A DNA stretch of 64,000 bases from an uncultured Saprospiraceae bacterium (lineage in GTDB: Bacteria > Bacteroidota > Bacteroidia > Chitinophagales > Saprospiraceae), in NCBI GenBank assembly GCA_937959115.1, contig CALGAW010000014.1, positions 124,001-188,000 of the forward strand. The letters are read 5' to 3'. The stretch's first letter is position 1. Each line of letters begins with the position of its first letter. A program made the position numbers and the translations under genes. The notes below the pieces were generated by a model that worked only from the letters and a program-made list of their open reading frames with translations, was not told the origin of the DNA and searched no databases. Shown here piece by piece: positions 45,301 through 49,740 of the stretch.

Positions 45301-47208
45301 ATTGAACCAAACGGCCCAACTTGGAGCCAACTGATCATAATCGCTTCTGGTGAAGACACTCAAGAAGGTGTACCACCAGGTGGCACAAGAGTCGATAAAA
45401 ACGGGATCGTCTTTGGTGAAACCGCAAACATGCGTTCTGAACCAGATACGACAACGGACAACGTTATGCATGAGCTTGGATACAACGACCATGTTTATGT
45501 GCTAAAAGAGTTTTCTGAAGGTTGGTATTTTGTTGATTCCGATTGCGGAATGGGTTATGTTGCGAAGCATCTGATCAAGACCAATCTACCAGATCCCGAG
45601 TCAAGTCTTTACAAAATCGCGTCCTACCCTACTTGTTATTCTGACATTTACAGTCATTACAAAGATCTAGGATATACGCCAACGACTGGTTTTGACGATC
45701 GTCACATCATGATGGCAGTTTACCTAGCGAATCAGGGCAATGCCGGGATTTCGATAGACATGGAGAAGTTTGAAGAAAGTCAAAGCAGTGTAGTCAATTG
45801 GTTTGATAACCAGGACGACAATCGTGCAGTCTATCAATCTATTGTATTACAAAAAGGATTTAACATCTGGTTGCCTAGTATGACCTATGTCAACCTAATG
45901 GTTAAGTCTGGAGATATTGCTACTCGGCCAGACTGGGTAGACTCAGGCATTGAAGTTGGCAAAGGGATAACAGGATTTACCGATGGATTATTAACGGGCT
46001 TCTTTGGAGGCATTTGGAACACCATCACTGGATTGTTTGACATCGGTAAGGAGTTGATTGCCTTAATTGGAAAAGTTGCGACTGGAGCCATTATGGAGGA
46101 CTTGGAATCCATGTTTGAGTTTATCAAAGGGCTCGACGCTTCAAAAGGTCAGGAAATCTTAGATTCAATTATCCAAGGAGCTAAAGATGGGTTTGACAAT
46201 TTTGAGCACAACTGGAACAATCCAAATCATTACAATAAGTGGGAATTTAGAGGGAAAATTGTTGGGAATATTGTTCTGGAAGTTGTGTTGGCGATCTTTA
46301 CAGGAGGTCTTGGAAACGCAGCAAAATGGTTAGCAAAACTTGAGAAGATTTCAAAACCATTATTCAATATACTTAAACGAATCGGTAGAAAAATTGAAGA
46401 TGTCATTCCTGACAAAATCAAACATAAAGAAGGAGATACTGACCTAGGTGATACAGCGTTTGAAAAACAACAAGCGATCATGATGGCCAAGACGATCACT
46501 GAAGCGCACGATACTAAGAACAGCTCAATCCCTGTACTAAAAGCAAGTCTGAAGGTTGTAGAACAAAAATACAAGAAACACATTACCCGATTTGATATTG
46601 ATCCTAAAGCTGGTAAGCCAGGACACTATACTGTAAAAATGGTAGGTAGTGAGCACAATATCGACAATGACTATACACCAGGAAACAGTGTAGTTCCTAG
46701 AGATTGGGATAAATTCGAAACGAAAGACAATGATGAATTTATTGCAAAACTCAAAGAATTTAGAGGAGATGATGTATTAGATAGAGATAAAAACTTTGCA
46801 GGTGGTGAAGGACAGTTGTTCTTTTCTCCCTCTAGCTCAACTAAGGCATTAAAAAGATGGTTTGCTAAGAGAACCAAGGATATGCCGAAATCAGTTAAGC
46901 TTCTAGAAGATGCTAAAAGTACGGTGAAAGGCAATGCCATTTTAGATAAAGACATGGAAGTGGTGAGTGTTTTCGAAAAAGGCACTGACTGGATAAAAAG
47001 AGATTTTGATCCAACTTCCATTAAACTAAAAAGCGCACTGTCTGATCCTAAAGTAGCAGAAGCGCGAGGCAGATTAATGCAAGAATTAGCAGGAAAAACG
47101 GATGAAATTTCTGTGAACTTGCATAAAAAACTTTCTAAGAACCCTCCTTCAGCCAACCTTCATTGGTCACCGAGTAAAGGGAAAATCTTAGTTATTGACA
47201 TGATGTAA
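33367..47208 (+). CDS. Giant eCIS_core (DUF4157) protein with LysM, CHAP-like, lysozyme and PG-binding domains
   Basis: This 4613-residue protein has no signal peptide. In order: acidic disordered N-terminus; eCIS_core/DUF4157 (about 180-285) with NVHIKD-like start and HELAHVVQQ (from H243); Lys/Pro linker; beta-rich repeats (about 365-1700) with a period near 171; further beta-rich region to about 2330; Gly/Pro/Glu linker; membrane-like helix (about 2433-2451, GSIVGFLLWWIFKKP); five LysM-like modules starting near 2611, 2679, 2862, 3004 and 3097; a CHAP/NlpC-like Cys-His domain (C3400, H3495); peptidoglycan-binding domain (about 3599-3670); GH24 lysozyme-like domain (about 3700-3850, LREGYRHDVYKD with E3712, AGYGHLL); second peptidoglycan-binding domain (about 3921-3990); SH3b-like domain (about 4013-4075); hydrophobic segments (about 4190-4350); unrecognised C-terminus. 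A small gene follows 5 bp later. The set fits a cargo toxin that cuts cell walls, but this is inference. Confidence 0.82.
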   Translation: MDKEQFNQQHNREKSNASQLTKEDAEKGGSNVNLPPQLNIQASQNEAKEEPKEEKAEEQKETKKGSEEKERFSMSKETAGDDGPGDNNDSNGSDGGDGNANSSRYQPNNNNNKNNKNNEPKADNAERFQVKETAKQQKENIEKPLNDVGGGGSGSGADGSGEGGAEAPGGGSGAGNAPNGLPNEVNNKMQTAFGADFSNVNIHKDSDKSKEIGAFAYTQGNDVHFAPGKFQPFTPQGQELIGHELAHVVQQSEGKVEANKKAGNLPVNDNPALEKEADVKGKKAAQAKPDGKKGKETKGDKAPKGKTKPEKKKKPTPKKAVAQTKLPPGRGALPPMSSVPVSKIPAKGVVPTSGDPIAPDPESLLPEFVLIGDILNIEYDILEQNGSISLDLDLQEIATIVKAEVTITEGAFESGKLFVESDHVPGVQFELLVNADGTVDPILTIDSQTLFHGMEMLVTATITNEGIDGIATLVLPPTKRITDTLTVVEGSATLDLNVGGNFSGNIIVETNDGFARGEASVTYDFENESWAGSATVETQRDESIELPPSATLVIPSGASLSLTFGPDGTTVSGGMTGELTVGLQTTDGIELSNLNNLSIELGLDNTGLTITSANFNSETTAFGMKATVNASYLEDDGFSGTISLELLEPKNIAPQLSASAGQLVYNFTPENDTFSGELTVTTHDGFVKGEAQVNYDQVTDVWTGGVTMTLEETLDLGFGLEAASGTVQYDFTPDTQTLDGNFLVRSKNGFAEGTGQVNLDLNTGIWSGTVDIASVEERKIAIGQDTGIELTLPADMQLTVSFGPDGTQILGAADLELTIDLNVDSINLTGLAAFGVELGFNETGITVLSLEINSDATVGGLDAQVTATINQDGITGTILVDVVDEIALGEGLEIVSGNLLYDFGPEPDSFDGEITIQTTDGWAQGKADVTLDPITSEWSGSAVLTSLEDKSFPLGTSGTTIVLPTGIELEISFGPDGTVFEGEIEANVFVDLQTDEGFDLTDLTIFTIVLGFDNTGITVMSCQIESDFELYGFTGFVSMLFDDMGIIGSARITLAEAKPLGDSLTATSGEILYNFGPDPDEFRGVMVVETNDGFLRGEADVYLDPATSEWAGSVTLTSETDKVIPVGGETNIILPPDMEITASFGPDGTVIDGFVSATLEVGINSSPGGIDITGISITEIELGIDNEGLTLELLRIYTSVDLLGMNAEINAIVLDGEISGTISILVTEHIPLGDKLTAVSGSLEYVFGPEPDALSGDLTVQTNDQIAQGIAKVELDPVTSEWSGSAELSLLNDKVIPLGSGAQIVLPKDMFIEVTFGPDGTTVDGDLQADLIIDLNVEEGLDLEGLLVASVEFSLDETGLTFVSLDLDTIVDVFGMEGLIDATLTPDGITGIITITLTEEKTLPGNLIATGGMIQYDFTVGGTLSGEIEVKSKEDFATGTALAYFDLVTKEWSGVAELLTTHDKVIEITEGVEITIPAGMEITIGFSPEGSTIDGSATILLDVDLVFDNMDLSGTAEVKVSLSDEGLKVDSFHLLTTTTILDFEAEVDFLVENGEVSGMFTIELTEEKLIGGYILVTAGILQFGIGTGNDNQHNGEVSVITTDGFAEGVARVSVDKDTKEWSGDATLFSKNDKHFTISEGVTLTLPAGISVEVEFGPEGVEIEATASVEVTVSTDEGLQAAGVAGIDLSYSEENGLALSPNTIMLAVTGGLTTPDMTAIMKEGTLSTDVDAGAMLTIHFDGESISSVDLEATGSFSDEERRLGRISFSGTMNMRPLSLNGMLHAVSQADLQLISGQKFSTVLAPGSQFFVSIDEQGISNIDASLSVEWRTADDEALARLTLIGMLPRDEGLSMEGALELLKEIVIKEPTENSLGFSILKGSKVGVTLEEAKVTALSGAINMHVSDIDGPLLEGEFEGDVAISDPDQNLSIQSGSGSVTLMRDYVMEFDSGDVTILEPSGVEATFAEGELQTIGGLVAASYSDGESIYEISAEMEYDVVNKSILSLDADISTDKVFTLFDGQMEISELSGGLSIRNDQLVQIGGHAKLEAELGDIHLAGEADLAWIRDEDGESAFIGSGYLEFSWFKGEDDPHQFIMGRVDASIDRDEFDLYGQVEVGIMEGLTGAASIQMDEEMDPVLSASLTYQATVMEADELWADEFGFEIYVPVLGIVSIEAGILFGASIETLPLILFGTAGISDWRPKSGEMPDFEAELAATWGINVSAKIMAYVGVLVGIPAILNASAGIRAGLGIDIPIMLNPYVSLYGNKDGVGGELGINLSIAPVLQLLIEAYVRYEVLGIWDGEKIWELYQQQLGDLGEINWEGSFTFGDEAAIPSGGGGQAPPQMEAPVGSTIPAAEDTGKDSDLGYGKNEGPSEDEEGGLGGLMDGFEGPSEEKGEETETDGMGSELARIGRYADGLSAVAEMIGIIKDGISAFIKGSIVGFLLWWIFKKPNKQRIDELKNQIKGFKVELVDEGFIKPGSMINDILNVLDGSYSIFAAIFDNNAPYKELVKRDYHMQATIDERAEICRELLDGPTANGAEQALYEVARYTKQADGKTAVRELINKSYGLNKWNKDFHGKEQRWLNDLLDDVYGNDYNYNSSATFTAEPGAYIVKEGRGWNELATTAYGDASYAIYLQAYPQNSNANSPYAHLPEVHELKTIALSTIGSRFTIPAEIAYTHQHETYDWIAANVYGNADYAGKLQALNPFVEQVTLDLPFIGSVTVMPKGKSITLPSIEELGNPWIEVSPVPIGNSTYTLWVESATTNSIPVMYAGFPQERVIDIANIAKQTEEGKSAGDALFNLASFTTETTQLDADNAVSSAGGLLDYLIVSDLFAFETAGNDNGTNDDGSVPIGSAQPGDIVNPNGMPLSAVADEVYAHGERAAWITAFGPNEGYSDGGDSGDGNPVEQQHEVAQAEGLANTARTNDSSKGIGENVSTRSTAKQTYFGGVAGDAQQTSKAPDTGGSNPTSVPAGMVLLPTPAEMDQMDALPASERGVAPKSTIEAKNSDSWAGLASLAYNDWSKGLDLADYADNKGVTLQDGNEIKLPTASELTAGTNGPPKGDEATTSHAPVSADGPEETTDEETTETRVLEPGNKVKVIEGDTWSNFAKEAYGDFTVFVKLVNHPDNADVKTLPKGGIVTLPTIENLEGIPEFGLGLSLNGFPLLTEMVKVPTEDGLHHVWVEDRGDKGTEENQADTEGPVEGVWMMASDPFELEPEVTEMVQDTVNDPIFHPHALSIQSMILGEQTTEAIDNTRVDIQVMVDAHHLASENEAEGGTTATNEPFEEKYDRAELERNSNSWADSRWKVKGNLSKYGKQFHDIIEKHIKAIFKEDLTLDEVVAKIEALEKYENKTKEVEELSAKLFAANQHAVVEVLDVENNPLYQKRMVNGKMNTYCNVYAHDVVAALGGYLPRVWWKEDAEEKIKAGETVEAVYGETVEEMRANDLVKWMAEFGGDFGWRKETDMSNAQKEANSGKIAIILAARKGKGSGHVSVILSETDQHKADGDAPLTSQAGSSNHANKADKTKWWENASHKDGAAWIFEGKIDSPILTPDQVGGNMGNQTTVTATTTTGTGSSNDDNNNNDDNIEIKPPYSITKSVGKNGVNKKNDVKVVQTLLQLHSCYQGEIHGNCDDYTIQVIEDFQLDTFGWADGKISVGQDTWNALVNVSNQNENETETETGTGTPATADGNVSEEITDEVVDHIKLREGYRHDVYKDTLGHLTAGYGHLLSKAERLQYPEGSIVPFAVIEQWFEQDSGDAYANALQKAISIDFEAQTLVNALTAVNFQLGIYWNTKHKKTWANLESHSWVNAAHEAADSKWFEQTPVRVFDFQRALLTLAGLPTDYDSMIAFNEDMIAQRNVDVPGQDNVMAFNPLEVTTTTEGDNENEGENETANNSTDTETGEDTYSSTIEELKGSVGQGGNNDTYDVMLVQELLHKAGYDSGPIDGLIGSITIGAIKNFQKVNFDGSSNGLIEPNGPTWSQLIIIASGEDTQEGVPPGGTRVDKNGIVFGETANMRSEPDTTTDNVMHELGYNDHVYVLKEFSEGWYFVDSDCGMGYVAKHLIKTNLPDPESSLYKIASYPTCYSDIYSHYKDLGYTPTTGFDDRHIMMAVYLANQGNAGISIDMEKFEESQSSVVNWFDNQDDNRAVYQSIVLQKGFNIWLPSMTYVNLMVKSGDIATRPDWVDSGIEVGKGITGFTDGLLTGFFGGIWNTITGLFDIGKELIALIGKVATGAIMEDLESMFEFIKGLDASKGQEILDSIIQGAKDGFDNFEHNWNNPNHYNKWEFRGKIVGNIVLEVVLAIFTGGLGNAAKWLAKLEKISKPLFNILKRIGRKIEDVIPDKIKHKEGDTDLGDTAFEKQQAIMMAKTITEAHDTKNSSIPVLKASLKVVEQKYKKHITRFDIDPKAGKPGHYTVKMVGSEHNIDNDYTPGNSVVPRDWDKFETKDNDEFIAKLKEFRGDDVLDRDKNFAGGEGQLFFSPSSSTKALKRWFAKRTKDMPKSVKLLEDAKSTVKGNAILDKDMEVVSVFEKGTDWIKRDFDPTSIKLKSALSDPKVAEARGRLMQELAGKTDEISVNLHKKLSKNPPSANLHWSPSKGKILVIDMM
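35056..38490 (+). repeat. Tandem protein repeats, period about 171 residues
   Basis: The marker FGPDGT or a close variant occurs at residues 564, 802, 973, 1144, 1316, 1486 and 1655 of the giant protein. After the first interval (238) the steps are 171, 171, 172, 170 and 169. A second marker of the same unit is SEWSGSAxLxS, preceded by TNDGFxxGxA. DNA identity between units is modest, so these are old repeats kept in register. Confidence 0.85.
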
Positions 47209-47213
47209 TAGAT

Positions 47214-47759
47214 ATGAGGACATTCAAAGAGATTCAGAAAGAATTAGCACTAAAAAAATTCCTTTATAGTGAAAATGGTACGCTTTATTTTCCTGCAGAT
47301 GTATCCGTTCGCATACTGGTAAGGCATTTTGATAAGACCATTACAAAAGAAATGATTCCTCTTTATGTGGAGATCACCAAAGCACTAGATCGATTTGCTC
47401 AAGAAAACAAGGCATTAAGTTCTTTAATTATTGTGCAGCAACCTTTTGAAATTGGAGAGGATTTTATTGCTAGGACGCATCATGTATATTATGTTTCAGT
47501 TGATAGCTACTATGACGAAGATGAGGATTGTGAAGTCCCACCACAGTTTGAAACTCTTAAAACGCTGATTTCAGAATTAAAACAGGCCGAGTTAAGTGAC
47601 GCTGATTCAATATTACTTCGAATCCTAGAGAAAAGCTTTATTATTCCTACTACCAAGACCTATTTTGACCATAAACAAGATAAATTCATAAATGTTGATC
47701 CTAAAATGGACATCAACGACCTAACAGAATGGCAGACAGCTATTGAGGAGAACTGTTAA
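47214..47759 (+). CDS. Unknown 181-residue protein, candidate immunity protein
   Basis: The ATG lies 5 bp after the stop of the giant gene, so they are almost certainly cotranscribed. The product is cytoplasmic in appearance, with mixed alpha/beta sequence (GTLYFPADVSVRILVRHFDK) and an acidic middle (VDSYYDEDEDCEVPP), and ends in Cys. No family was recognised. It shows no clear similarity to the small protein after the first toxin (29711-30160), as expected if each neutralises a different C-terminal domain. Immunity is inferred from position. A terminator follows at 47821. Confidence 0.6.
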   Translation: MRTFKEIQKELALKKFLYSENGTLYFPADVSVRILVRHFDKTITKEMIPLYVEITKALDRFAQENKALSSLIIVQQPFEIGEDFIARTHHVYYVSVDSYYDEDEDCEVPPQFETLKTLISELKQAELSDADSILLRILEKSFIIPTTKTYFDHKQDKFINVDPKMDINDLTEWQTAIEENC

Positions 47760-47820
47760 TTATATAGTTTGAAAGATACTCGTTACTAGCCTAACTTTGT
47801 GCACGCATAAATAGGAAAAA

Positions 47821-47853
47821 CAGACCGACTGACGTTACAATCGGACTGCTTTT
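47821..47853 (+). terminator. Rho-independent terminator after the giant gene's partner
   Basis: CAGACCGACTG (47821-47831) pairs with CAATCGGACTG (47838-47848) with one mismatch and one G-U pair, then CTTTT. A diverged copy of this hairpin and its right flank lies at 49315. Confidence 0.75.
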
Positions 47854-47968
47854 AACCATTTACTTCTAATCTTAAAAATCTTTGATTCCCTGTTAATTAC
47901 TTAGGTTTTACTAGAAGCTCAATTGCTCCAACACCTAGTATTTACTTAGTTTTCAATCTCTATCTTTT

Positions 47969-49234
47969 TTAATTGTTCGAGTTAAACCTAGACACCTTTC
48001 CATCTAAGTTTCCACCTCTACGGTAAACTGCTCTGAAATTCCCTGTTTGTAATCGCCACGTATTATTGCCAGCGAGAACGGTACCAGGAAGCTTATCTAA
48101 TTCAAGGTTATTCAATACGTCTTCGTCAAAATCTCGAAGGATATCAATTCGTACGTAGTCATCTCTATTATCCCAAAACGCTGCTCTAGGATTTGATCTG
48201 TCGTGCAATGCAATTGTTTGACCTGCTCGCATGTTAATAAAACGTAATGACCGAACTTCGTCATTCGTGCAGGGGCTATTTGATGCTGTAAAGTTGATGC
48301 GGTTATTTCCAGCACTAACATCAACTCCACAAACAATATCTTGCTCAACATCATCCCCTTCATACATGACGACCCATGAATCATTGGGATACATACGATT
48401 TATAATGTTTCTATCTCCATTACTGTAAAAATTTCTTTGTTGAAAGATTAATCCTCCGCCTATTCTTGTCATCGTTGGTAGAGTATTCCTACTATTGAAG
48501 AGACTGCCGTACATCATAATCGAATTGAAATCGAATGGACCATCATCAAAGCCATTTAAGCCTCTATTATCATATCGTATGTACTGCAGATTGGCACCAG
48601 GTAACATATTTGCAGGGGTAATGACGACAAAGCCGTCTCGATCGGCTCGATTATGCTCATGAAAAAGACCTAAAGCATGTCCAATTTCATGCATAACATT
48701 ACCACGAGTGCAGTCATTTTCAAGTCTTATTTCTTGACGACCGCCAATCATACCAAGTGAAGAAGAACAATTATTCTCGGCTGCTACTTGAACAAACTCA
48801 ATATAATTGTCTTCGTCTTCTCTAGGAACAAACCGAACGTTTGTGTTTGCTTCTAAACGAGCAATTGCCTGAGTAACTCTTGCTCGATTAGGTAAGTTTG
48901 CATTAATTACAAATGGAACCATGTTGAAGTCCCAACGTTGAGCCAGATCCGCAAGGCCAGCGCCTCGACTTGCATTAAGAATGTCAACTTGCTTTTGGGT
49001 AAATCGTATATCTCCCATCCAGAACTCCCCATCAATGACTTCATAAGAGATTCCACTCTGAGTTTCAACTAAACGGCCCCTGCTATTGCTAGGCGGACCC
49101 TCTGCTAAGTGAATACACTCGTCATTATGTATTTCAGAAGGATTAGAAATTAGAGCTTGATCTTTAGAACAAGAGATAAATAATCCCAAAATCGACACGT
49201 AAAAAAGGCTAATAAAAAGATGAAATCGTTTCAT
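47969..49234 (-). CDS. Astacin-family (M12A) zinc metalloprotease lipoprotein
   Basis: The 421-residue product begins with a lipoprotein signal (lipobox FISC, Cys22). The zinc site is the full astacin signature HEIGHALGLFHEHNRADRD starting at H182, with the Met-turn SIMMYGS further on. A propeptide-like stretch (about 50-110) precedes the catalytic domain. The C-terminal 110 residues (VRSLRFINMRAGQTIALHDR to FRAVYRRGG) look like a beta/gamma-crystallin-type fold. Astacins cut extracellular proteins; this one should be tethered to the envelope, perhaps on the cell surface. It is flanked by two similar hairpins (47821 and 49315). Confidence 0.9.
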   Translation of the reverse strand: MKRFHLFISLFYVSILGLFISCSKDQALISNPSEIHNDECIHLAEGPPSNSRGRLVETQSGISYEVIDGEFWMGDIRFTQKQVDILNASRGAGLADLAQRWDFNMVPFVINANLPNRARVTQAIARLEANTNVRFVPREDEDNYIEFVQVAAENNCSSSLGMIGGRQEIRLENDCTRGNVMHEIGHALGLFHEHNRADRDGFVVITPANMLPGANLQYIRYDNRGLNGFDDGPFDFNSIMMYGSLFNSRNTLPTMTRIGGGLIFQQRNFYSNGDRNIINRMYPNDSWVVMYEGDDVEQDIVCGVDVSAGNNRINFTASNSPCTNDEVRSLRFINMRAGQTIALHDRSNPRAAFWDNRDDYVRIDILRDFDEDVLNNLELDKLPGTVLAGNNTWRLQTGNFRAVYRRGGNLDGKVSRFNSNN

Positions 49235-49314
49235 AACTAATGTTTTATCAAAAAATTGTTTAATGAATAATCTTCAAATAAATTGCAGAACCAGATGATC
49301 AAGTTTAAAATAAA

Positions 49315-49349
49315 GCAGACCGGTTGGCTTTCCAATCGGGCTGCTTTTT
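49315..49349. terminator. Hairpin terminator upstream of the astacin gene
   Basis: GCAGACCGGTTGG (49315-49327) pairs with CCAATCGGGCTGC (49332-49344), loop CTTT, then five T. It lies upstream of the minus-strand astacin gene with no plus-strand gene before it, so its T tail on the plus side has no obvious user. It may be a duplicated sequence (compare 47821). Confidence 0.6.
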
Positions 49350-49685
49350 AAACCATCTACTTCTAATTCTTTATGTTTTTTTAAGGCGTTATAATTTGTC
49401 TTTTTTTAGCAAAAATAGGTTGAGTTCGTTCTATGTTTAAGGAGTTGGTCACAACTAATTTCGACTTTGAGCAATAGTTATTATCCGTTCGTTTAAGTCA
49501 AATTCTATAGTTGATTACGGAAGTAAAACTACAGACTATTCATTTCCCGAAATAGGTATACTTTTTTAATATCGTTCTATACTTTTACAACAATTTTTAC
49601 AAATAAACCATCGAAATTATTCACAAACCATTATTTACCAATTATTTAATTAATTTCAATTGTTATTTTATTTAATATTTAGTTA

Positions 49686-49721
49686 CAAAAAAAGCCGAAC
49701 TGAAATTAATCAGTCCGGCTT
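49686..49721 (-). terminator. Terminator of the adhesin-PorP-OmpA operon
   Basis: AAGCCGAACTGA (49692-49703) pairs with TCAGTCCGGCTT (49710-49721), one mismatch, loop of 6 nt; the plus-strand A run before it gives a T tail on the minus strand. It lies 20 bp after the OmpA-family stop. Confidence 0.85.
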
Positions 49722-49740
49722 GTTTCCTCTTATTTTTAGT

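Larger units (their letters stand above)
49235..49740. other. AT-rich intergenic region with two terminators
   Basis: The 506-bp stretch holds no convincing frame. It contains the hairpin 49315-49349 and the minus-strand terminator 49686-49721. Poly-A/T blocks fill most of the rest. Confidence 0.6.

Noticed and set aside
25210-47759. A complete contractile injection system in this window
   Set aside because: No sheath, tube, baseplate, spike or AAA+ ATPase gene is present; only DUF4157 proteins and partners were found.
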